Made by a program: the position numbers and the translations under genes. Positions 33,946 to 44,780 of a stretch of 64,000 nt of DNA are shown piece by piece (within the stretch, counting starts at the first letter, position 1; the number at the start of each line of letters is the position of its first letter). A model generated the notes under the pieces. That model saw only the letters and a program-made list of their open reading frames with translations. It made no database searches and was not told where the DNA came from. Source of the DNA: Sanguinoderma infundibulare (Eukaryota; Basidiomycota; Agaricomycetes; Polyporales; Polyporaceae); contig JAVLRN010000008.1 in NCBI GenBank assembly GCA_032821775.1, positions 682,001 through 746,000 on the forward strand, in the 5' to 3' direction.

Positions 33946-34950
33946 GTTCAGCTAGTGATTGGGTTGGCAAGTCGAAGGAGGAGGGCGTTCAACGGACGAG
34001 AAGGAGGAGGAGGTGAAGTTCAAGTTCAAGTTGGTATGCGGACAGCCTGAGTGGCGTTGGTTGAAATTCGGACCCTCGAGCATCCCCATCTGCTTCTTCG
34101 CACGGCTGGACGCATGGATCAGCCGCTCGCAGAGTCATGTCCCGGCCACCTTGAAAAAGCAAGACTCACTAGGGAAAGGCGCTGTCGTTGCGGTGCTTCC
34201 TCGATATGATCTCCGCTGATTCATGCTCCGATTGCTGCGCAACTAGGACAGAGAAGACACAAGGTCGTCGGTGCGGAACGCGCGAGAAGGCGGAAAGACA
34301 AGGAACGCTTGGCAACAGTGTGAATTTGTACCTAGAGTACCCCGTGTTTGAAATACCATTCGTCTTTTGATCTGCGTTGGAGGTGTCTCATTCGCGTGTT
34401 CACGAGGGTGTGGGTCAGCGCCTTTTCTGGCTTCGATGTAGCGTGATTACCGACGACGTTGAGGGGTGCAAGACAATCGAGACCACACAAGGTATAGATT
34501 TTAACGATGTCAAGTCCGCTGGCGGATGTCCATCTGCGCGAAAGCCAAGCTGTTCGACGAGGTAGCTAGCCCGCTTGCCCATCGGAGCTCGAACCTTGTA
34601 GCGAGCCCAATCGGCGGAGGCGATGGAAGAGCTGAACGGTGCGCGAACATATTGGTGCGCCCAAAGTCCCATCGAAGGATCACATCTTGGGAAGGAGCGC
34701 GAGGCAGCGCTCGGATCAAAGTCCTTTTTCGGAGGCAACGTTCATGAACGGGATGACACTGACTCTGTGGAGGACGAATTCAGCGCTGAGGTCGCGCCTG
34801 CAGCTTCCTGTCATTCGAAGTGACTCTAAGGTGACTATGGTTCCAGCAAGAAGAGGAGTAGTGTGTAAAGGGATCCAAACCGGTGGGAGAGGGCGGCAGA
34901 GGGTTGCAGAGAACTTCGCGAAGTTGGGCTGTCACTGCGCTCGATGCCGT
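33480..34950. repeat. Duplicated segment, copy 1 (X1 exons 1-2 and upstream)
   Basis: Matches 47910-49410 with few differences over the region upstream of the start codon (33950-34400 against 48384-48800) and over exons 1 and 2. Similarity falls abruptly in exon 3. The upstream part contains a GAAGGAGGAGG tract and a plus-strand frame at 33959-34219 that is conserved in the other copy but has no recognisable product. Confidence 0.8.
34415..34740 (-). pseudogene. FunK1-like fragment upstream of X1
   Basis: The minus-strand frame reads LWAHQYVRAPFSSS and DWARYKVRAPMGKRASYLV, like the FunK1 stretch just before the kinase lobe (compare DDWPRYKLEVP and HYLVGKPTF in the 40-43 kb copy). No kinase core follows. 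An almost identical copy is at 48870-49140, so it belongs to the duplicated segment. Confidence 0.5.
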
Positions 34951-35310
34951 GACGTTGTTTGGCTTCGAGGGTACACAAACAGAAACAATTAGGCGCTTCG
35001 CGCAAGCTGCGTATATTTCTGACATCTCGATGTATTGATAATGGTCAATTCTTGTGATTCCCGGCGATCATGTAGAGATGTGTCATTGATCACGCAGAAC
35101 GGTGCAGAGAAGCGAGGCAGAAACAGTGTTGCGGGTATGATCATCGAGCACGACACCGGGATGCGCGCGAGGAAGATGTCGGTATAGAGCATCTATAAAT
35201 TGGTGGAGGATCATCACTTTGGTGGAGTTGGCAGATCTTGTATATGTGTTGAGAAACCACTACATGAGCGGCAAATTTGTATTGTGTGCGACCTTTGTGC
35301 TCTTGAAGCT
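34951..35310. other. No supported gene
   Basis: Short frames only. The segment sits between the end of the duplicated X1 upstream region and the hAT-type element. Confidence 0.4.
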
Positions 35311-35318
35311 GTGCTGAT

Positions 35319-35947
35319 TAGTGTTGTGCAGGGCCAGGCTGGGCTCAAATGCCTGGGCTTGGGCCCGGCTTTTGGAGGCTCGGGCTCACAAACACCTTGA
35401 GCCGGGCCCTCATGGAGGGCTCGGGCTCGGCTCAGGCCGGGTCGGGCTCAGGCCCGGGCTTTTGGCCTGTAGTAATAGTGAGGCTGAATACTGAAACTTT
35501 GGAACCAATTGTGGTTTACCAAGTTCCTATGACTCTTTGAGAAGACGAGCAATCCGAATGGAAGTGGAACAAAGTTGAAAAGACCTCACCATCGACAATT
35601 GTCAAATGAAGCTGCCCATTTTGGGAATGCTAGCGCCCATATGGCAGCCACTGACATGCTCTGACGCATTGCCGTCTTCTTGCTCAATGTTTCTTGTACC
35701 CTTCTACCTTCATCCCGTAATGATATTCAATGAGATCTACTAATTGTGCATTTATAACAGGCACAGTATACCATGACAGGAGCCTTGCTGGAAGCCCGGG
35801 CTTGAGGGCCGGGCTCAGGCTTGCACGAAGGTGAGCCGGGCCCTGGAGCCCTCAGAGGCGGCCCACCAGCGGGCCCGGCTGGGCTCAGGCTTTGAGGGCC
35901 GGGTAGCCGGGGCTTCAGGGCTTGAGGCCCGGCCCTGCACAACACTA
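35319..35947. mobile_element. hAT-type non-autonomous element (629 bp) with target duplication
   Basis: Ends are the perfect 17-bp inverted repeats TAGTGTTGTGCAGGGCC (35319-35335) and its complement (35931-35947). The flanks carry the 8-bp direct repeat GTGCTGAT at 35311-35318 and 35948-35955. An 8-bp target duplication is the hallmark of the hAT superfamily. Inside each end is about 140 bp of GC-rich subterminal repeats built from GGGCTCGGGC/GAGCCCGGCC words in opposite orientation. The middle 300 bp is AT-richer and has no transposase. It would need a transposase in trans. Confidence 0.88.
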
Positions 35948-35955
35948 GTGCTGAT

Positions 35956-37030
35956 CATCCATTGCACAAGGCTCGCGACCACTCGGATGAACTTGAAGGC
36001 CGTCGAAGAGAGGAGCTGCTTGGATCGTCATGATTACCACCGCCATTTCACATCCTTTTTTGTTTCTTTCGCGGGATGGACCCTGCGTGAATTACCCTGC
36101 GCCTCATGTCTCGCTGCTCAGAGGTTTCTATTGTTCTCTAGCGCACTTGAAATAGGACGAGCGTGGCAAAGTTGGCGAAGTATCATAGATACAACCAAGT
36201 CATGATTGACGATATTTGGAGTTGGGTTGGAAATATTACGCTTATGTCAGCGAGCTTGCTCCGTGCTCGCAGTCTTGTACACTCACACTGTCTCGGATAA
36301 CTTGTTTCTGGTTTAAACCAAGGTTACACAAGGTAGATCGCCGGTAGCGTGCGGTGCCCCGCAGTGGTATGTGCCTCTCGAGCCGGCCGCGCCCGGCTCG
36401 CGTGCTCCTCTTCCGATCTAGCCACACCCGCCGGCGTGCGCGCTTCCTCCTCGCATAGGAGTTAGCTGAGCGGGGTCCGCTCATCGCTCAATCCTCTCTC
36501 ACCGCCCGCCAGGTACGCACGCTTGCGGGGTCCTTGATGGCGTCGAGCCTCGTTGACTCTCACCGCCGCCCGACAGCGCTTTGTGTAGTTCGTATTTTCG
36601 CTACCCACCTTCCCTTCCTGGTGCACGCCTTCCTTTTTATTGCCTAGTTGTATATTACACAGCGCGTCTGCTCCGTTCATTGTATCGCGCTTTGGTTGGT
36701 CCGGCTGCGGATGGGGGCGGTGGTTGGAAAGCGCGCGCCGCGACCGTGGCGCTCGAGTCCCGTTATTGTTTTTGTTCCTGTCATGGTGCTCGCCTCGTCC
36801 CTCTCCCACAGCCGCACCTGTCAATGCTCCACAGCCGAACGAAGCAAACCGCAAGGCGATTTAGTCTTGTTTGCACATGTATTTAGTTTCGCTCACGACG
36901 CGTTGTTCCTCACCCGTTTGCTTCAGCGTTCAAACGCAACTACATTCTCCCCCGTTCGCTTCCCTCCCGCGCGCCCCGTTTCCTCCCACAAGTTCCTGAC
37001 CATTTCAACCTCCACCATCAAACCCAGGTC
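35956..37030. other. Intergenic, upstream region of the F-box-like gene
   Basis: No supported gene. The last 100 bases are C/T-rich with CACAAG and CCACCATC words, typical of a leader before the ATG at 37031. A CTCTTCCGATCT 12-mer near 36407-36418 resembles a sequencing-adapter end by chance or contamination; see rejected items. Confidence 0.4.
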
Positions 37031-38752
37031 ATGTCCTCCGTCGTCCACAAGGCATTGCTCAATCTCGATATCCTCACCCTGGTATTTGACTGGTTCGCCC
37101 GTCCGCTGGTCCCCGGGGATCCAAAAGAGAACCTACCTGGTGGGGAAGAGGAAGAGCGCACGCTCGCGAGCGCAGCACTGGTGTGCAGAGCGTTCAAAGA
37201 CCCCGCTCTCCGCGTCCTGTGGTCCTCGCTGAAGACCTTGTTCCCCCTATTCCGCCTCCTCCCTTCCCTTCAATCCGTCAGCGATCCAGCGATCCCGGAA
37301 ATGGAGTACACATACGTACGAACAATCTGCATTCACATCACTTCCTGCCGAGCACTCACCCTCATACTATCACAGAGCCTCATCGACGAGATACGCCCCG
37401 AGGACTGGTCCCGTTTTCTTCAATATGCACGGTATGTCCGCTCGGTTCGCTTTGACCACGAGACCGGCAGCTCCATGGACCACTCCTTCTGGCCACATCT
37501 CTCTCGGCAGCTCCGCGGAGACGTCCTCCTCCCTCGTCTCCATGCCCTCATCTACGTCGTTATGCCGTTCGACACCTCCCTCCTCTGCCTCCTCAGTCCG
37601 TCCATCCGCCATCTCGTGCTTTACTTCATGCCCGATGAGACGAGCGATGCGGAGGATCATCTGCTCTGTCAAGAGGCAGAAGTCGAGATGCTCCTTGATG
37701 CCGTGTGCACCGACATCCCCCGCCTCGACGTCCTCAGGCTCTGCCGGAAGATGCACAGCAGTCCAGTGCGCACCGCCGCGCGGGGCCTCCAATATCTACG
37801 CACTCTCGATCTCGCCGGATCGATCGAAATCTCGGATGCGGCGACGGTCCGTCACCTGGCAGAGATGCCCAGCCTCGAAACGCTATTTTTCCGCATCAAG
37901 CTCGATGGCCAGTCATTAAAGGACATCGCCGGGTTTCCCAGACTCCGAGAATTGTCTGTCGAAGGGGACGAGATGGACATCACCCAAGTCTGCCAGTGTC
38001 TCAGCAGCCCACTCGAAGCCCTCCGCATTATATCGCATGAGAGCTCGACCCTGTCGGGCTGGGAGCGCCAGTTCGCGATCATTGGCCCAAAGTGCACGCA
38101 TCTGAAGGTTTTGCAGATGGAACTAGAGGCCGTGTCGCCTCCTGGCTCCGTCCTAAAGAGCCGGCTCATGCTCTTCCTCGAGCATCTGCTCCCGCACCTC
38201 AGCGGCCTGAAGAGTATCAGGATCGCGGCCGACGGGGGACTCGAAGGCGATGAGAGCGACTGCGAAGCCCTCGCGAAGGCGCTCCCTCGGGTGGAGTCGA
38301 TCTATCTGTCCATCTCCGGGAACACGTTGGTGCCGACGCCGCTCGGGCTGACGTACTTTGCGCACCTGTGCCCATCGCTCAGCCACCTGATGTTACCCGG
38401 GTTGACTGCCACGGACGAGGAGGACTGGAGGTGGTTGGATTTTCTCCCGGACCCGCTCCCCGTCCAGGATACGCTGTGCTGGCTGGGCTTCGACGCGATG
38501 GACAGGTTTGTTGTGGAAGATCCTGGGCACACGGGCGCGTTCATCGCCGCCATGTTTCCTAAACTGGACGTGAAGAAGTGCGCGCTCAAGAAGTCGGAGA
38601 AGAGTGACGAACAGGAGGAGGGCGGAGACGGCACGCCTCACTCCTGGGATGCTGGCGTGGAGATGTGGGAGGATCTCCTCCTGGCTATCGCAGATCATCA
38701 AGGACGAAACCAGGATGCACGCCTGGAAGATACCAGTGAGGTCGATGTATAA
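37031..38752 (+). CDS. F-box-like leucine-rich protein, about 553 aa
   Basis: A long plus-strand frame with one likely intron, 37316-37375 (60 nt, GTACGA...ACAG), which is in frame and free of stops, so retained-intron reading gives 573 aa. The N-terminus (HKALLNLDILTLVFDWF, then LASAALVCRAFKDPALRVLW) is the F-box pattern common in basidiomycetes: helix, LVCRxFxxxALRxLW. Beyond it, repeated short leucine-rich stretches (LRTLDLAGS, LRELSVEGD, LKVLQMELE, LKSIRIAADG) form irregular LRR-like repeats. Such proteins usually recruit substrates to SCF ubiquitin ligases. The acidic tail (EKSDEQEEGGDG) is probably disordered. Good codon use and no interruption suggest it is functional. Mushroom genomes carry hundreds of such genes, so orthology is not implied. 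Confidence 0.8.
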   Translation: MSSVVHKALLNLDILTLVFDWFARPLVPGDPKENLPGGEEEERTLASAALVCRAFKDPALRVLWSSLKTLFPLFRLLPSLQSVSDPAIPEMEYTYVRTICIHITSCRALTLILSQSLIDEIRPEDWSRFLQYARYVRSVRFDHETGSSMDHSFWPHLSRQLRGDVLLPRLHALIYVVMPFDTSLLCLLSPSIRHLVLYFMPDETSDAEDHLLCQEAEVEMLLDAVCTDIPRLDVLRLCRKMHSSPVRTAARGLQYLRTLDLAGSIEISDAATVRHLAEMPSLETLFFRIKLDGQSLKDIAGFPRLRELSVEGDEMDITQVCQCLSSPLEALRIISHESSTLSGWERQFAIIGPKCTHLKVLQMELEAVSPPGSVLKSRLMLFLEHLLPHLSGLKSIRIAADGGLEGDESDCEALAKALPRVESIYLSISGNTLVPTPLGLTYFAHLCPSLSHLMLPGLTATDEEDWRWLDFLPDPLPVQDTLCWLGFDAMDRFVVEDPGHTGAFIAAMFPKLDVKKCALKKSEKSDEQEEGGDGTPHSWDAGVEMWEDLLLAIADHQGRNQDARLEDTSEVDV

Positions 38753-39845
38753 GTTTCGATGTAGGAGATTCGCCATCTGCACCTGTACTAGTTATGCTTC
38801 GGTTCACAACACGTACGCGCGGCTGCGCAAGGGATTATGGTGCGACACGTACCAAGCAGATCCAAAGTTATCCGGTGCGGACCTGCGGTCGACAACCTAC
38901 AAAGGTTTTCGAAGAGAATCAGCTTCACGGATCGCCTACTACCGCGAGACACGTACGCAACGACTGGCCGTCTGCGCATCCACATAGGAACTAAGGTCGG
39001 AGATCCTCGGCGCCGAGCACGTTCTCTCGCGCGGGCCATTTCATATTTCATCAACCTAGAAGCAGTCAGGCTCACTGCATAATACGATTGCCATGCAAAC
39101 CCCACATACTGAATGTCTAGCATCTGTTTTCATCGGTGCGCAGGTTCGTGATTCGTGTGTCGTGTGTTTGTGAGACTCAAAACATTCGTTTCATTCACCT
39201 CGGCTTCGACTTCGACTACTCGAGCATGAATTCCCTGTAACGGACAGTCCTATGGACTCGGAATTGTAAGCAATCGACCCCGGCGCACTGGCATCGAGAG
39301 CTACGTGCATACCTGGACGAGTTATGATGAATTGCATCTTCATCCGTCCTTCTGTGGCATCGATGTAGATGTACAAGGTAAGATATGCATCATTAGGTCA
39401 AGAGCTCAAGTAGCCGCGACGGTAGTACCGTACCGGAGGGCAATCTAAGTACAGTACAGCAACTGATCCGAGAAGTAATAAGTTAGATGGCAAATAAACG
39501 TCCCGATGCGACCTAAGTAACTGTGCCTATGCATAGCGGAAATAGATGAGCAGTGTCTACAAAGCAAACGAAAGCGGAGGAAGGGAAAGATCGAGACAGG
39601 CAGGAGCGATGAGAGTCGGAGCACGGAGCACGGAGCGAGGGTTGAAGCACAGGGGACGTCGCGAAGGTGGCGCGGACACAGGGAACAGTGGAGAGAGGAG
39701 AGGAAGGAGGCGTCGCAGGTTTCGGATCGAGTCCTGTGTGCCGCCTGAGCCAGCGCGACCGTTCAAGGAAGGACAACCGGATCACCGCATCCTGGCGGCG
39801 GGAAGAGGCTGGAGGCGCGTGCGCCGCGTCGACGGGTGGAGACGA
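38753..39845. other. Intergenic, no supported gene
   Basis: Short frames on both strands without recognisable features. From about 39736 on it resembles 49440-49640, part of the 3' flank shared by two FunK1 fragments. Confidence 0.4.
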
Positions 39846-40126
39846 ATGCAGACGGATTTGAAGGGTTACGGCCCGGTTAGTCTCCGCCTCTTGTTACTGG
39901 TTGGCAACGACTGTGCCGCGAGGGCATTTTTCGGCGGGCCAGAAGGAACGGGCACCCGCGTCTTCGTCGACGGCACGCGATCGTCCTCCGGCCATTCAGA
40001 GCTCTGGACCACGCTCTTGAAGTGATCGAGCACGAACTTGTAGTCAACGACCCGCGCAGCCCAATCCCGGTCCTCTGGCGTTGGTGTGTTGTTGTCGTCC
40101 TTCCAAAACGCAGCTTGACACTCCGC
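39846..40126 (-). pseudogene. FunK1 C-terminal fragment
   Basis: The minus strand reads TPTPEDRDWAARVVDYKF, SSEWPEDDRVP and SNKRRRLTGP then stop. This is the usual FunK1 tail (a helical segment followed by a KRRR-TGP basic patch). It ends eight bases from the tail of the larger FunK1 gene, on the same strand, so it is a separate truncated copy. A close relative is at 49500-49900. Confidence 0.7.
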
Positions 40127-40133
40127 GAATGCC

Positions 40134-42741
40134 TCACGCCTTCGACCTCTTCTTGACGGCAGCGGCGCGAGCTTGAAGACGTGTCCGAAAGTTAGCCGTA
40201 GCCCGCGGGCCCGCGGCAGGAGCTGAATCTCGCGAAGGACCCACAGTCCGCTGCCGCTTCCTCGGCGGCAACTTGTGCTGACTCCGAGCGTCCGGCCACA
40301 GCTGTAGGGTTCGGGTTCGCGATGACCATCGGCGGAGGCTGGACACCAGGAATCCAGTCGTCTTCCGGCCAGCTCGCGTCCCGGAGCAGTCGCTCAAGCA
40401 ACTCAAGCATGAATGGGTGATCCGTGACTTTGCTCGCGAGCTCCCGCTCTTCAGGCGACGGCGTGTTGTCCCAAATGGCCTGAGCTTTCCGCCGAGCCCG
40501 TATTTCGGTGCGGATGGCCAGGTCTTCCTCGGTGACTGGTATGTGACGCCCCGTGAAGACGAACGGTTGCTCTGGTTGCGAGGACGGTACCGGGGGTTCT
40601 GGAGCTCGGGGGATGGGCGACGCGTCCGGGGCGTCCAATTGGCCGCGCTTGTGCTCCAAGACCTTGTATCGGGCTTTGAAGCAGCGGAGCATTTCCAAAA
40701 ATAGCGTGTCCAAAGGACTGTCGAAGCGGATGAGCCTCATGGGAGACATCGTTTGTAGATGCCCAAACCCTTCGATGGTGGTCGCTTTGTAACCGGCTGC
40801 GTGGAAGGCATCAGGCCCGCGGTAAGTGTGGAAGTAACTTTCGATCCACCCGGATGGCGACTCGCAAGTGGAGCGGCAGAAGCATATGGCGAAGTACAGC
40901 AGCACGTGGAAAAAGGATTCGAGCTCGTCGGCAGTTGTGACCGGCCCTGACGTATATTGGATAAGATTTACGGACATGAACTCATACGTCCCCTAAAGCG
41001 CCCTGTTAACGATCGTGACCACGTCGAAACGAATGTGACTTACCATGCGCTCCGCTTGAGTGCTTCCTGATGCCAGTTGGTCATCGTTCAGTGGCTTTGC
41101 CATCTCCCAATCGCTCAGCATCCCAGTCCACACGATCCGAGAGCCGTTCTCCCCCTGGGCTACCTTCGGAAGCATGAGCATGTTTCCCATGCTGACGTCG
41201 CGGTGAAGCACCAGGGTCTTGGGGTTGGTTGCGGCTTGGAAGTGACCTGAAATGGACCGTATTAATACACAGAAAGACAGCCAATCCCACGAGTACTCAC
41301 CACGGAGACAATCGAGCACGACTGACACTGACTGACGACTGTTCTCGAGATACTTGAGAGGCACGCATACTTCCTGGACTACGATGCGGTAGTGGGTGTG
41401 CTTGCGTCGGAGGCTGTCCGGAGGAACATTCTCGCCCGGATCCTCGGGTACGTTGATGGTTGCAGCGGTTGGTGAGCCGTTACCGTCGTCCCTCGTCCGC
41501 TTTCGGTTTAGCCCGATCGGAGAAGCACTCGAGGTGGAGGTTGACGTCGCTGGTGACATGGGAGGGGGGACGGGGCGTGCGGACGAGAGCTGAGCTGGAT
41601 TGTCTGGCATAAATGTGACTTGGTTGTGGATGTCTGAGTGCGACACAAGAGTCGGGACGTTCTCGATGCCAGCGTGGTTGAGTCGTTGAAGAATGTCGCC
41701 TTCCTTGTCGGCGAGGATGTATGATGGTCGCCAGGTATCCTTGAGCCAGGCAAATTGATCCGTCACGCAGTCAAGAGCAACGTAGCCGCGCGTTCCATGA
41801 CCGACGACTCCGGTGGAGATGAAAGTAGGTTTACCGACAAGATAGTGACGGAGCCCGTTGGCGTCGGGACCTCGAGTTTGTAGCGTGGCCAGTCGTCGGC
41901 AAGCGATGCTTGGAATGACGAACGCGCATGCTCCCAGGCAGGGGCATCGCAAGGCTCGTAGGTAGAATGGTCAGGACCGTGGTGTAAGGCTCCATCCATC
42001 CGCAGGTAGTCCGGTTTACCGGGAAGGATGCGAGTGGTACTGCGGTCAAAACCGAGCCCCAGGTCGTCCGAATGAGAGAGTCGCCATAGGAGATCACAGA
42101 GTACGCTATACTCCTCGTAGTAATCGATGGAAGGGGTCGTAATGATCCCAGAGCGGTCCCAGCGCAGGAGGCGGAATCTGCGTCCAATAACGAGGAACAT
42201 GAAGAGGAAGACTCGATGTTGGGCGGCGAAGAGGAGGCGGGCAATAGCAGCGATCTTGTTAAAAATGTATCGACGTTCCCGTTCGGTGGCCGATCCATCA
42301 TCGTCTTGGAGGCGATCAAAGGGATCGATGCCGTCAGCGTGGTCCTCGAACTCCACCGAGATGGTCTGGTCGGCCCACCAAGGCTGACGCCTACTCCGCG
42401 ATGTGTAATACCCTCTGAAAAAGGCTGTATCGAGACTCTTCTCGGTCTTGCCGCTAGTCGAGCTGGGCTTGAAGTGTGAGAGGGTCGAACCGGGGATAAG
42501 GGTGGAACCGTTGATAGACTCGACCTAACACTCGAGTGAGCACAATCACAACCACCAGAGGCAATGGGCAGAAAAACCTTACGAAGCGCACAAAAATGTC
42601 ATGAGCTGAGATTTCATCCGCGTCCTTGAGCGTAGTAAAAGGGTTTCGCCTAGCGCTTCGTAGCCGAGTTGGACGACCAAGAGATGGGAGGAAGGTGTGA
42701 CGAAACTCTTCGACATTCAGCTGGATAGCGTTGCTCGCCAT
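40134..42741 (-). pseudogene. FunK1-type protein kinase, near full length, two frameshifts
   Basis: Exons 42741-42583, 42524-41301, 41246-41044 and 40992-40134 cover the whole family layout. There is an N-terminal helical domain (GIDPFDR, FLVIGRRFRLLRWDRSG, DYYEEYSVLCDLLWRLS), then HYLVGKPTFIS and TRGYVALD of the N-lobe, HYRIVVQEVCVPLKYL, the catalytic loop LHRDVSMGN, LSDWEMAKPL in place of DFG, TTADELESFFHVLLYF, and a basic tail. Near 41868 one base seems lost (GAG GTC CC-GAC GCC), shifting the frame between KLEVP and DANG. Near 40275 about 11 bases are missing relative to the 29 kb copy, shifting into the KRQRTVGPSR tail frame. If not assembly errors, these disable it. FunK1 kinases are Ser/Thr-kinase-like proteins expanded in Agaricomycetes. 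Confidence 0.8.
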
Positions 42742-43206
42742 ATCGCGCGTCGTATGGTGCAATGTGCGACGGATTTGATATAAATGCGATGGGTGTGATA
42801 GGATAGTATCGGGGCTGCGCGCGAGTGGCGGTGGTGTAGGAGGAAGAGGAAGATGTCCGAGTTCAACTCGTGTGTGACTTAGCGCTCACGACACAAGAGA
42901 TAAACGCTGGCGGACCATGGCTCAAGTTGGACTGCCTTGCGACACCGAATACTACCTTCTTCTTCTTCTTCTTCCATCTACATGTGGCCAACTTCCTATT
43001 GTTCTAAATGCTCAGTAGAATAGATATGCCAAAAAACTCACCCGGCGGAGGCGCACTCAAGTGGCCGGCAGGGCGTTCCATTCCGTCCGCTGAAGAACTG
43101 CACTTGTTGAGGGAGAACGAGCATAGGAAGATAAAGATGTTGCGTTATAAATCAACTCATATAGATACACACACACAGGGCCCAGATATTCAACCGACGA
43201 CCAATT
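42742..43206. other. Spacer between M and FunK1
   Basis: Contains a TTC repeat near 42957-42975 and presumably the FunK1 promoter and the 3' end of M. No gene is supported. Confidence 0.4.
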
Positions 43207-44780
43207 CTAAATGCCTGGGATGGAAAGAGTCGACCAGAGCGACCTTTGCCAAGGCTGCTTAAGCCACCTTGCTGCACCAGCACCAGCCTCGGTCTGTATC
43301 CCCTTCGCCTTCTCTTGCCGTTTTCTGCCCATTGTCCTCTTAAAGCCTCTTCTCCTCTCCGTGCTTGAGCTCGAAGAATCGACGTTCGGCGGAGAGGACC
43401 CGGCGGGAGGACAGCTCGATGGCCTAGGCTTGGTAGTCGTCTCGGACTTCGACAGCGACCGTCGCAGAAACGCGATCTTAAGGGCGGCGAAAGACGACTC
43501 GAAGGGAGCGTTCTTCGAGCTCTTTGGTGTGAAAGAGCGAGGGGCAGACGGCGACCGCGCCGTGTAGGGGCCAACATGCGACTGCGACGAGAAGGTGACA
43601 CGGGGCTTGGGGGTGGGTCTGTGTCTTCGCGTTGACTCGCATCTCGGGACAACGAACTGAACCTTGCGGATGGTAGGCGGCAGAGAGATGATCGTGAGCG
43701 AAGCGAGGCAGGGGAGTCCCGGGACGAAAGGCGTAGCACCGGCTTTGAGGTCCGTGGAAGACGACAACTGAGGCGTGGGGAGCTCAGCTGACCCGACGTT
43801 GGGGTTGTCGTTCTCAGACATGATCTGGCGAGGTGGGGCTGAAGGCGCGCACGTCGAGGGAGACGAGAGGGGTGCAACGTGAAGGTCAAAGGCTTCCGCT
43901 TCGGCGGTGTCATCCGCAGAGGGCTTCGAGGAAACATCCAAGTCCATAAGTAGGACCTTCGAGGCAAGATCGACGACGTCCGTCGCGAGAGAGACCGCGG
44001 CTTCGGAGTCAGAACCAGACGCCAGGTCAATAGCATTGTTCTTGACGTCATCGACTGTCGTCCTCCGTTGGCACGGCTTCCGTGTCCATAGAATCTACAG
44101 ACGTGGTCATGAAGAGAAAATCCGTGTGTATCATGGGCATGCAGACGTACCTTGAGGCCCATCATCCTAACACTATTGCCCACCGAACCGACGCCGACCG
44201 CGACGACAACGGGTGCAGCCTTCATGCCGCGCACGAACGCCCCAGCCGCACGCTCAGCCCGGCGAACAAGAATGCTCATCCCGTGGAGGACTATGGCAAA
44301 CACAGCGATGACCGCGATCATGAATGCACCCGTGGCGGTAGAGATGATCCGAGGAAGAACACCGCAAATGGCAAGGCCAGCTTTGATGACGAACGCGCAT
44401 ATGTAGTACGTGACCACGGCGGCCGAGTAGACGAGACGGCAAAGGGGTGCCGAGGATTCGCGAGGGTCGCGCCAAACGGAATGGAGGATGTCGAGGATGA
44501 TCAAGAGCAAGTCGCACAACGGCAAGAACACCCAAAGGAAGCGAGCGATGGCCTTGAGGGCGGTGCCGAGAGTGAGTTCCGGCCTGATCGTGCCGGAGTC
44601 CATCGCGAAGTGCCCGCCGTAAAGGATGACGTCCACGGCGTCGAGATAAGAACCGGCCACGAGCCGATCGACGACTTGATAGAAGAAATCAAGACGAATG
44701 ATGATGGAAGCGAGGTAGAAGAAGCCAGTGCCGAGGAATTCGGCGATCCCTTGCATAACCGCAACAAGCAGTGCCCACAT
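43207..44780 (-). CDS. Membrane protein M, 2 exons, 505 aa
   Basis: Exons 44780-44151 (210 codons) and 44094-43207 (295 plus stop) join in phase 0 at a GTACGT donor. The first exon is strongly hydrophobic, with probable helices around residues 3-27 (LVAVMQGIAEFLGTGFFYLA), 80-102 (FLWVFLPLCDLLLIILDIL), 118-142 and 148-170 (GAFMIAVIAVFAIVLHGM). The second exon is a hydrophilic, Ser/Pro/Thr-rich tail with acidic patches (LASGSDSEAAVSLATD) and a basic end (KRTMGRKRQEKAKG). The layout is a multi-pass membrane part plus a long, probably cytosolic, tail. I do not recognise the family. Truncated copies at 30505-30780 and 56880-57240 are each next to FunK1 pieces in the same order, so M and FunK1 have travelled together. 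Confidence 0.7.

Noticed and set aside
36400..36420. CTCTTCCGATCT, identical to the last 12 bases of common sequencing adapters
   Set aside because: The bases before it (CGTGCTC) do not match an adapter, and the flanks continue without a break. A chance match is more likely than contamination.
39546..40025. A 159-residue plus-strand frame
   Set aside because: It is the shadow of the FunK1 C-terminal fragment on the minus strand and of low-complexity DNA.
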